Source of the DNA: Chryseolinea sp. H1M3-3
GTDB taxonomy: Bacteria; Bacteroidota; Bacteroidia; Cytophagales; Cyclobacteriaceae
Direction of reading: 5' to 3'
Assembly: GCF_029360725.1 (NCBI RefSeq)
Contig: NZ_JARKMY010000019.1
Span: 62,001 to 126,000, forward strand
Length of the DNA: 64,000 bases
Position 1 is the stretch's first letter; each line of letters opens with the position of its first letter. Of this stretch, positions 18,735 to 25,208 are shown piece after piece. The notes beneath the pieces are model-generated. The model worked only from the letters and a program-made list of their open reading frames with translations, made no database searches and was not told the DNA's origin. Position numbers and translations under genes: made by a program.

Positions 18735-19256
18735 ATGAAAGATGAATTAGATGATTTCATTAAAAACAACAGACAGCAGTTCGATGATAAAGAACCTTCA
18801 GAAAAAGTATGGAGGAATATCGAAACGTCAATGAAGTTTAAATCTTATAGCGTATGGAATTCTGTCGGCCTATGGCGAGCCGCAGCAGTGATATTTATGC
18901 TACTGTCGGTTTATCTATTAATTCCGAAAACAGGTACCCCACGTCAAAGCGCTGAGTTGGCAGCCAATGAATTTAAGGATGTCGAGGCATTTTATTTTCA
19001 GCAGATCTCAGAGAAAGTTGCATTGATTGACGGCTTCCAAAAAAGTGATGGTCTTAACGGTCATACGCAGGATTTCAAACAACTGGAAGCGATGTATATG
19101 GTTTTAAAAGAGGAAATGAAATCGAGACCAAGTGAGAAAGTAAAGGATGCGTTGGTGTTAAATTTATTGGTACGCATTAATTTATTAAATCAACAACTTT
19201 CGAAACTGGATAAAGAATATAGTAAAAATACGAAGCCAGCCGACGATGAAGTGTAA
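18735..19256 (+). CDS. Small single-pass membrane protein, probable anti-sigma factor partner
   Basis: I do not recognise a named family. The 173-residue protein has a charged cytoplasmic N-terminus with the motif DDKEPSEKVWRNIE (residues about 18-31), often seen in short Bacteroidota proteins encoded beside ECF sigma factors. One membrane helix follows (about 47-66, GLWRAAAVIFMLLSVYLLIP). The C-terminal part is a mostly helical, charged segment with predicted coiled-coil character, ending in LNLLVRINLLNQQLSKLDKE. Its place directly after the sigma gene on the same strand suggests it holds the sigma factor at the membrane. That role is inference. It lacks the zinc-binding HxxxCxxC motif of ZAS anti-sigma factors. 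Confidence 0.75.
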   Translation: MKDELDDFIKNNRQQFDDKEPSEKVWRNIETSMKFKSYSVWNSVGLWRAAAVIFMLLSVYLLIPKTGTPRQSAELAANEFKDVEAFYFQQISEKVALIDGFQKSDGLNGHTQDFKQLEAMYMVLKEEMKSRPSEKVKDALVLNLLVRINLLNQQLSKLDKEYSKNTKPADDEV

Positions 19257-19307
19257 CTCACTTTAGAGGTTAAAAACTTTACGACTTCACAGGTATATCT
19301 ACATAGC

Positions 19308-19336
19308 AAAAAAGCTCTGCGTCTCAGAGCTTTTTT
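19308..19336 (+). terminator. Rho-independent terminator after the sigma/anti-sigma pair
   Basis: AAAAAAGCTCTG (19308-19319) and CAGAGCTTTTTT (19325-19336) pair perfectly around a 5-nt loop. They end in a T-run, 51 bp after the stop codon of the sigma factor partner. Confidence 0.88.
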
Positions 19337-19431
19337 GTTACCTAAACCTAAACCTATGAGAAGATTTACTCTACTCAAGGAATACTAACGGCGTACCAGG
19401 CTTGGGGTTACATTGTGCGAAAAAAAAATTT

Positions 19432-20145
19432 TTAATTTTTTAGTTTTTCTTTAAAAACCTTTTTAAACTTTTCAACCTTGGGCTGAATAACATACGCACA
19501 GTATGGCGCTTCACCATTAAGGTTATAGTAGTTCTGGTGGTAATCTTCCGCCTTATAAAATACTGAAGCCGGGGTTATCTCCGTTACAATAGGTTGATCA
19601 AACGCTTTGGCCTCCGTCAGCTCTTTTTTATATTTTTCAGCCAATTGTTTTTGTTCATCCGTGTGATAAAAAACTGCTGATCTATATTGTGTGCCGACAT
19701 CAGCTCCCTGTTTATTGGGGGTTGTTGGGTCGTGTGTCTTCCAAAAAATCTCCAATAATTCATCGTAGGTCACCTCCTGGGGATTGTAGGTAACTTGAAT
19801 TACCTCTGCGTGGCCTGTTAAGCCGCTGCAGACTTCTTTATACGTAGGATTCTTAACATTGCCCCCCATATATCCGGAGACAACCTTCTCCACACCATCC
19901 ACATTTTGAAATATTGCTTCTGTGCACCAGAAACACCCCGAACCGAATGTTGCAATTGCTTGATTAACCGCTTTTAAATTTGTCATATTTTTTGATTGCT
20001 CTTTTTTTGGCTGCGCTATCGAATTACTCCCAATTATTGTAATAAACAAAATAACTATAAATCTAAGGGTCGCAGAAAACTGCGTGCCGCAACGATGGGA
20101 TCCTACCATTCCAACGTTTGTCCTGTATACCATGCTTTTGTTCAT
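19432..20145 (-). CDS. msrA: Peptide-methionine (S)-S-oxide reductase with N-terminal export signal
   Basis: MsrA repairs oxidised methionine (S-sulfoxide form) in proteins. The catalytic motif GCFWC gives the nucleophile Cys71 and a second cysteine at 74. The family motifs GYMGGNVKNPTYKEVC, HAEVIQVTYNP, FWKTHDPTTPNKQGADVGTQYRSA (partly listed) and EDYHQNYY are all present. The core starts near residue 54. The 53 residues before it include a hydrophobic stretch, LRFIVILFITIIGSNSIAQ, that looks like a signal peptide, so this copy probably acts outside the cytoplasm. If translation began at Met54 instead it would be cytosolic. There is no fused MsrB domain. The gene stands alone, convergent with the sigma factor operon. 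Confidence 0.93.
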   Translation of the reverse strand: MNKSMVYRTNVGMVGSHRCGTQFSATLRFIVILFITIIGSNSIAQPKKEQSKNMTNLKAVNQAIATFGSGCFWCTEAIFQNVDGVEKVVSGYMGGNVKNPTYKEVCSGLTGHAEVIQVTYNPQEVTYDELLEIFWKTHDPTTPNKQGADVGTQYRSAVFYHTDEQKQLAEKYKKELTEAKAFDQPIVTEITPASVFYKAEDYHQNYYNLNGEAPYCAYVIQPKVEKFKKVFKEKLKN

Positions 20146-20374
20146 CGTTGTGTTAACCTAAATACGAATAAAATGGTTTCTTTGGATTTTCGTTTTCTAT
20201 GTGAACGTGAGCGAAGCGACAGTATCCTTTGCCAGAAGTTCAGAACTTGAAAATGAATCATCTTTACGCTTAGTGACAACTTTTTACATTTCTTTACCCA
20301 TCCGTGACATCTCTATTTCAGACCGCCCGTATTTTTATTCATAATTAATTTATCCACTACCATCAGCATTTGTT

Positions 20375-21442
20375 ATGGCTATGAGAACATCGACCATCAT
20401 CCGGACTCTTTCAGTTATTTTATTCTATGTACTCTTATTCAATGTTCAGGCATCATGTCAGCAAAAAGACAGGCGTGCAAATTTGCAAGGTCATTGGAAA
20501 TTTATTCTGGGCGATAACATGAAGTTTGCTAAGCCTGAATATGATGATTCGGATTGGGAAAAAATTTACGTCCCAGATAGCTGGGAGGATGAAGGTTTTC
20601 GTAACTACAATGGCTATGCCTGGTATAGAAAGACGGTTGAAATTGAAGCATTGTCGAATGACATACTTTACCTTGAACTTGGAAAAATTGACGATGTGGA
20701 TGAGGTGTATCTCAACGGTCACCTTATTGGTGCAACAGGTAGTTTCCCTCCTGATTATTTTAGTGCCTATAATTATCACCGACGTTATTTAATTCCTTTA
20801 GAGCACGTGAACAAGAGTGGCAAGAATGTAATTGCAGTAAGGGTATATGATGAAGGAGGTGTCGGTGGAATTATGGGCTCACCTGTAGGGATTTATCATT
20901 ATCAGAATTATTCTCAAAATAGCTTCAACCTTTTTGGTAAGTGGAAATTTCATTTGTTTGACAATCCAGAGTGGTCTGAGCAAAACTTTAATGATACCTC
21001 ATGGGAGAATATTATGGTACCTGGAGGTTGGGATGAGCAGGGCTTTAAAAACTATGATGGATTCGCCTGGTATAGAAAAAAATTTAAGCTTCCTGCTGAT
21101 TTTAAAACAGATGACTTGATGTTACTGCTCGGAAAAATTGATGACATGGACGAGGTGTTTATTAACGGTACGCTTATTGGAGGAACTGGTAATATCGAGA
21201 AGAAGTGGGCAAGTAACGACGAATACACTCGGTATAGAAATTATGCTGTGCCGGATCACATTTTGAAACCCGGGAAGGAGAATGTAATAGCGGTTCGTGT
21301 TTACGATCAGCAACAACGTGGCGGTATCTATGAAGGCCCCATAACTATATTGCCCAGGAAAGAGTATAAACAATTTTGGAAGAGTTATCGCGATGAGAAT
21401 TTTGACTTTCCCCAATGGGTATCCTATTATTTGTTCGACTAA
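20375..21442 (+). CDS. Secreted protein with two GH2-type sugar-binding jelly-roll domains, no catalytic domain
   Basis: The 355-residue protein has an N-terminal signal sequence (about 1-29). It ends in a Cys-containing QASCQQ that could be a weak lipobox. The rest is two copies of a beta-galactosidase N-terminal-like (galactose-binding) jelly roll, about 38-185 and 190-340. Both copies carry GxWKF near the start, a VPxxWxxxGFxNYxGxAWYRK block, the LGKIDDxDEVxxNG block and NVIAVRVYD. In true family 2 glycosidases this fold precedes Ig-like and TIM-barrel domains, and neither is present here. A carbohydrate-binding or structural role outside the cell is inferred. The next gene encodes a close paralog in the same order, so the pair arose by duplication. 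Confidence 0.8.
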   Translation: MAMRTSTIIRTLSVILFYVLLFNVQASCQQKDRRANLQGHWKFILGDNMKFAKPEYDDSDWEKIYVPDSWEDEGFRNYNGYAWYRKTVEIEALSNDILYLELGKIDDVDEVYLNGHLIGATGSFPPDYFSAYNYHRRYLIPLEHVNKSGKNVIAVRVYDEGGVGGIMGSPVGIYHYQNYSQNSFNLFGKWKFHLFDNPEWSEQNFNDTSWENIMVPGGWDEQGFKNYDGFAWYRKKFKLPADFKTDDLMLLLGKIDDMDEVFINGTLIGGTGNIEKKWASNDEYTRYRNYAVPDHILKPGKENVIAVRVYDQQQRGGIYEGPITILPRKEYKQFWKSYRDENFDFPQWVSYYLFD

Positions 21443-21453
21443 TTAAGAGATTT

Positions 21454-22482
21454 GTGAATAAGAAACGAAGCTGGATTTTCTCGCTGATCACTGGAGCGCT
21501 TTCTGTTGTGGCTATACACCCCAGCAACGCGCAGGATGATTGGGAACGCGTGTTAAATTTAAGAGGTTATTGGAAGTTTAGCATTGGCGACAATAAAAAA
21601 TGGGCTGACCCTAAGTATGCTGATGATGATTGGGAAAATATAGACGTGCCTTCGACGTGGGAAGATGAGGGATTCAATGGTTACAACGGTTATGCGTGGT
21701 ACAGAAAAGCATTTGATGGAACCGAACTGGAAGGTAAAAACGTTAACTATAATTTATTCCTCGGTTACATAGACGATGTCGATGAAGTTTATCTCAACGG
21801 TCATAAGATTGGATTTTCAGGAGTGTTTCCACCGAAATTTCATACCGCTTATAATGCTTTCAGAAATTATTATTTGCCTAAAGAATACATCAACTTTAAT
21901 GGAAAGAATTTACTGGCGGTACGCGTATTCGACTCAGAAGTAGCCGGAGGAATTGTGTCTGGTGATATCGGCATTTACATCAACGAAAATGACAGAAACC
22001 TCGCGGTGAATCTGAGAGGTCTTTGGGATTTTACGATTGAAGCGCCGATGTACAGAGAAATAGATAACAAAGAGTTTTTAGGATCTGATAAACACACTCC
22101 ACCCGTCGACAGTAAGTGGTCAAAGATAACGGTGCCGGGCGAATGGGAACATCAGGGATACGGAAATTTCAATGGTACAGCTTGGTACAAGAAGCAATTT
22201 GTTATTCCCAAAGAATTGGACGGAGAGGACCTCGTACTAATGTTGGGAAAAATTGATGACTTTGATCACACCTACTTCAATGGAAAATGGCTTGGATCTA
22301 CGAATTATCACGACAAGATGAGAGTCTACACGATACCAGCCGACTTGTTCACTGGGGGTGCAATAAACATTCTATTAGTATATGTGAAAGATACCGAGCA
22401 ACGGGGCGGGATGTACGAAGGTCCTATCGGCATCATGAAGCAGTCGGAATTTACACGGTATTATCGTTCGCGAAACAGATAG
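21454..22482 (+). CDS. Second secreted protein with paired GH2-type sugar-binding domains
   Basis: This is a paralog of the preceding gene with the same two-domain layout. Domain 1 covers about residues 30-190 (LRGYWKFSIGD, VPSTWEDEGFNGYNGYAWYRK, IDDVDEVYLNGHKIG). Domain 2 covers about 195-335 (LRGLWDFTIEAP, VPGEWEHQGYGNFNGTAWYKK, LGKIDDFDHTYFNG). I prefer the GTG start at 21454: it gives MNKKRSWIFSLITGALSVV, a classic signal peptide cleaved after SNA. The ATG at 21415 lies inside the previous gene and would place hydrophobic residues before the basic segment. No glycosidase catalytic domain is present. The two genes lie 11 bp apart and probably form one operon. Confidence 0.78.
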   Translation: MNKKRSWIFSLITGALSVVAIHPSNAQDDWERVLNLRGYWKFSIGDNKKWADPKYADDDWENIDVPSTWEDEGFNGYNGYAWYRKAFDGTELEGKNVNYNLFLGYIDDVDEVYLNGHKIGFSGVFPPKFHTAYNAFRNYYLPKEYINFNGKNLLAVRVFDSEVAGGIVSGDIGIYINENDRNLAVNLRGLWDFTIEAPMYREIDNKEFLGSDKHTPPVDSKWSKITVPGEWEHQGYGNFNGTAWYKKQFVIPKELDGEDLVLMLGKIDDFDHTYFNGKWLGSTNYHDKMRVYTIPADLFTGGAINILLVYVKDTEQRGGMYEGPIGIMKQSEFTRYYRSRNR

Positions 22483-22564
22483 GAGGGACGGGTATTTTTA
22501 AAAAGTTTTTCTGGAAACCAACTGGCTCCTTGGTTATTCCAGAAATTATTTTCAGTTTTACAGT

Positions 22565-22630
22565 ATGAACAACACAGTACTTCATATCGCAGTTGCGGCA
22601 GTGGTGAAAAATTCATCCTGGAAGGCCTGA
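22565..22630 (+). CDS. Putative leader peptide 1 (21 residues) of a transcription attenuator
   Basis: The short ORF encodes MNNTVLHIAVAAVVKNSSWKA, in which six of 21 residues are Val, Leu or Ile. Its last codons (GAAGGCC, 22621-22627) are complementary to GGCCTTC at 22659-22665, which overlaps the 5' arm and loop of the following terminator. That is the layout of an amino-acid attenuator: ribosome position on the peptide decides whether the terminator forms. Similarity to the second unit downstream (TATCGCAGT-x-G-xx-GCAGTGG in both) supports it being real. Translation has not been shown. Confidence 0.55.
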   Translation: MNNTVLHIAVAAVVKNSSWKA

Positions 22631-22650
22631 CGTTTGTTGAAAAGAAATTC

Positions 22651-22680
22651 AAAACCCTGGCCTTCAAGCCGGGGTTTTTT
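22651..22680 (+). terminator. Attenuator terminator 1
   Basis: AAAACCCTGGC (22651-22661) pairs with GCCGGGGTTTT (22668-22678), including one G-T pair, around a short loop. The hairpin runs into six T. The competing pairing of GAAGGCC (22621-22627) with GGCCTTC (22659-22665) would block it. It follows putative leader peptide 1. Confidence 0.75.
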
Positions 22681-22755
22681 GTTTGTAGTAACTATTAAGC
22701 TAATCGTGAAAGTTGATTGCGTCCCTTCGCTTCAGCTTTTTGCGAACCAAAATCA

Positions 22756-22836
22756 ATGAGAATGAATACTACGTTATTCCTATTAGCAATTATCGCAGTC
22801 GTCGCAGTGGCAGGTAAATCTCCCACGACCGGATAA
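22756..22836 (+). CDS. Putative Ile/Leu/Val-rich leader peptide 2 (26 residues)
   Basis: The ORF encodes a 26-residue peptide that starts MRMNTTLFLL, continues AIIAVVAVAG and ends KSPTTG. Eight residues are Leu, Ile or Val in one dense run, as in ilv leader peptides of enterobacteria. A second possible start is the ATG at 22762. The end of the coding sequence (GACCGG, 22827-22832) is complementary to CCGGTC at 22873-22878 in the 5' arm of the following terminator. It may sense charged branched-chain tRNA and control the aminotransferase gene downstream. This is inference from structure and composition. Confidence 0.6.
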   Translation: MRMNTTLFLLAIIAVVAVAGKSPTTG

Positions 22837-22868
22837 CTTGTGTTTTTATAAAATAAATATAAGTAAAG

Positions 22869-22895
22869 AAGCCCGGTCAAAAGCCGGGCTTTTTT
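22869..22895 (+). terminator. Attenuator terminator 2, before the aminotransferase gene
   Basis: AAGCCCGG (22869-22876) pairs perfectly with CCGGGCTT (22884-22891) around TCAAAAG and runs into six T. It ends 47 bp before the start of the aminotransferase gene. An alternative pairing of CCGGTC in its 5' arm with GACCGG at 22827-22832 would prevent it forming. Confidence 0.82.
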
Positions 22896-22942
22896 ATTGG
22901 CCACCGGGATAAACCCATGCAATTATTTAAAAACTAAACTAT

Positions 22943-24139
22943 ATGACAATTACCCAATCACGACCATTTTCCGAAAGGATGCAAAACATGCCTGAGTCAT
23001 TCATCCGAGAAATTCTTAAGGTATCCTCTAACCCTGAAGTGATTTCATTTGCTGGAGGCCTGCCAAACCCAAAATTTTTCCCGGTGGATAGGATAGCAGC
23101 GGCAGCGGAAAGGGTATTCAGCAAGCAGGGAACATCAGCCTTGCAGTATTGGGTAACGGAAGGCTATCTGCCGTTGAGGGATTACATTGCACAATGGCAA
23201 TCAGCCAAAGCTGGACGGAGACTCGCAGCTGAGGAAATTCTCGTGTTAAGCGGTTCTCAACAGGGACTCGACTTAATGGGAAAATTGTTTTTGAATCCCG
23301 GAAGCAATGCTTTGCTGGAAGGGCCATCCTATCTTGGTGCTATCCAAGCGATGTCTGCTTACCAACCTGAATTTCATCATCTTAAAATTTATGAAGGTGG
23401 CCCCGATGTGAACGAGTTTAACAAAGCTATGAAGACCTTAAAACCACCGCTTTTTTATTGCATTCCAAATTTTCAAAATCCAACTGGAAATACCTACGAC
23501 TTGTCACATCGTCAAGCCATGGCTGCTACAGAATATAATAATGATACGATATGGCTGGAGGATAATCCGTACGGAGAAATTTATTTCGAAAAAAATGACC
23601 TACCAGATTTTTTTAACCTTCTACCTGAAAGGACAATTTCGTTGGGATCATTTTCTAAAATAATTTCGCCAGGGATGCGCATGGGATGGGCCGCTGGACC
23701 GAAAGATATAATTAAGAGGATGTCAATTGCAAAACAAGCGTCGGACTTGCATTCCAACAACCTTACCCAACGCATTATTTACCAATTCTTAATTGACAAT
23801 GCGTTAGAAGATCATCTTGACGCAATCCGTATTTTTTATAAAGAACAGGCTAATTTCATGATCGCTGAGATGATGCAATATTTTCCTCCGCAAGTAACTT
23901 GGATAAAACCAAAGGGCGGAATGTTTATATGGGTAACTTTGCCTGACCATATTCAGGCAAACGCGTTATTGAAAACGGCGATTGAACAAAATGTGATCTT
24001 TGTACCGGGTCAACATTTTTTTATTGACCCGAAACAAGGAACCACCTCCCTTCGCATGAACTTTTCAAATCCTTCAAAGAATGAGATTACAAAGGGTATT
24101 AAGGTGTTAGGAAGTTTAGTTTATGATATGATGGAATGA
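22943..24139 (+). CDS. PLP-dependent aminotransferase, class I/II fold type I (LysN/2-aminoadipate aminotransferase-like)
   Basis: This 398-residue cytoplasmic aminotransferase has the SFAGGLPNPKFFP opening, the central NFQNPTG motif, the DNPYGEIYF segment and the PLP lysine in GSFSKIISPGMRMGW. The C-terminal Arg that binds the substrate carboxylate is in SLRMNFSNP. The pattern is that of the LysN/MocR-aminotransferase group, whose members accept 2-aminoadipate, leucine, aromatic or other amino acids with 2-oxoglutarate. There is no N-terminal DNA-binding domain, so it is an enzyme, not a MocR regulator. Two tandem attenuators with branched-chain-rich leader peptides stand in front of it. That context suggests a branched-chain amino acid as substrate, which is inference. 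Confidence 0.88.
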   Translation: MTITQSRPFSERMQNMPESFIREILKVSSNPEVISFAGGLPNPKFFPVDRIAAAAERVFSKQGTSALQYWVTEGYLPLRDYIAQWQSAKAGRRLAAEEILVLSGSQQGLDLMGKLFLNPGSNALLEGPSYLGAIQAMSAYQPEFHHLKIYEGGPDVNEFNKAMKTLKPPLFYCIPNFQNPTGNTYDLSHRQAMAATEYNNDTIWLEDNPYGEIYFEKNDLPDFFNLLPERTISLGSFSKIISPGMRMGWAAGPKDIIKRMSIAKQASDLHSNNLTQRIIYQFLIDNALEDHLDAIRIFYKEQANFMIAEMMQYFPPQVTWIKPKGGMFIWVTLPDHIQANALLKTAIEQNVIFVPGQHFFIDPKQGTTSLRMNFSNPSKNEITKGIKVLGSLVYDMME

Positions 24140-24259
24140 AGTTTATCGCAGAGGCGAGACTGCAAATCCTAAAACAAAGATGTTGGTTTAGCATAAAGCT
24201 TATCCAATTTTCTTATTTAAGAAATTTTTCGCTTCTGTCTTTTTTTTCTATTTCTGTCA

Positions 24260-25036
24260 CTAAATTTTGAGTCCCATCCTGATAGCCAATTCCACAGGTG
24301 AATAGTCTTTGTCCGGTCGATGTATCCGGATTGAGTCTTCTGATTTTGGGAGGAGGGGAGGTTGCGCGAGGAATCGGGCTGTCTTACCACGGTTTGGCTG
24401 CGCGCCGTGGATCAGAAACGGATGACATATATATACAGTGCCAGCTTTGCCTGTGGCGTAAACTACACTCCTTTCAAGTGTGGTGGTAAGTTTTTGTGCG
24501 ACCTCAATAAATGTTAGACCATTTTCTCCGGCAGGTTCGAGCAAGCGGGGAACATCCAAATGCGATCCCACCAGAATTCTGGTTGGCGCATCATCGAGGG
24601 CAATATCCGAAAATAAGAATAGCATTAATAGCGCTCTTCCTTTGGAGTTGACGTTTATCCGGTAGGATCCATCCTCACCATAAAATCCTGCGTCAGCGTG
24701 CCATCCGGTATCACCTGGATCTGATGCACTCGGAAACCTAACTGGAAAAGTGCCTAAGCCGCCTTGAGGAATCCATCTGTCCTTCCCAACAAGCTGATTG
24801 GCTGCGGCATGAAGGATCGGCGTGTTGGCCGCAATACGAAATGGTTCTTGAGAATATCCGCCCAGACGAATAACGGGTTGTTTCCAAGTAGACGGATCGT
24901 TGGGATCACATCCTGTGTCCTTCCATAAAATCCGAAGGGCTTCTTCTGCTACAGATTTCGGAAAAGCATCCTCGATCTTTACATAACCATCTTCAATGAA
25001 TTGTTGTATTTCTCTTTCGGTAAGGTGTTCCTGCAT
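24260..25036 (-). CDS. Phytanoyl-CoA dioxygenase (PhyH) family protein
   Basis: This is a 258-residue non-haem Fe(II)/2-oxoglutarate oxygenase-like protein. The start MQEHLTEREIQQFIEDGYVKI is the classic PhyH opening, so I chose the ATG complement at 25034-25036 over a longer frame starting at 25099. The iron facial triad is visible as HAD in GWHADAGFYGE and the distal His in HPFLIHGAQPNRG. An Arg a few residues later (TARF) would bind 2-oxoglutarate. The hydroxylated substrate cannot be told: bacterial members act on many small molecules. It is divergent from the FtsX-type permease gene, with about 170 bp between the two starts. Confidence 0.88.
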   Translation of the reverse strand: MQEHLTEREIQQFIEDGYVKIEDAFPKSVAEEALRILWKDTGCDPNDPSTWKQPVIRLGGYSQEPFRIAANTPILHAAANQLVGKDRWIPQGGLGTFPVRFPSASDPGDTGWHADAGFYGEDGSYRINVNSKGRALLMLFLFSDIALDDAPTRILVGSHLDVPRLLEPAGENGLTFIEVAQKLTTTLERSVVYATGKAGTVYICHPFLIHGAQPNRGKTARFLAQPPLLPKSEDSIRIHRPDKDYSPVELAIRMGLKI

Positions 25037-25208
25037 AACAAATGAGATAAGATGAAAATATAATGTTTGTCTGACACGTGATCGCCACCGTACAATCATA
25101 TGTTCATTAATGACTAAAGATTACGCGGGGATATGTTTTTTCCAAGTTTTGGTGCGGATTTTAAGTGGCATTGTAATTGACTTCGGGACCATCAGAACGA
25201 AAGACCTT

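Noticed and set aside
20375-22482. Annotation of the two jelly-roll proteins as beta-galactosidases
   Set aside because: Only N-terminal sugar-binding-type domains are present; no catalytic TIM barrel or its glutamates can be found.
24206-24230. AT-rich hairpin between the convergent aminotransferase and PhyH-like genes
   Set aside because: The stem is short, bulged and made almost only of A-T pairs; a bidirectional terminator is possible but not supported well enough.
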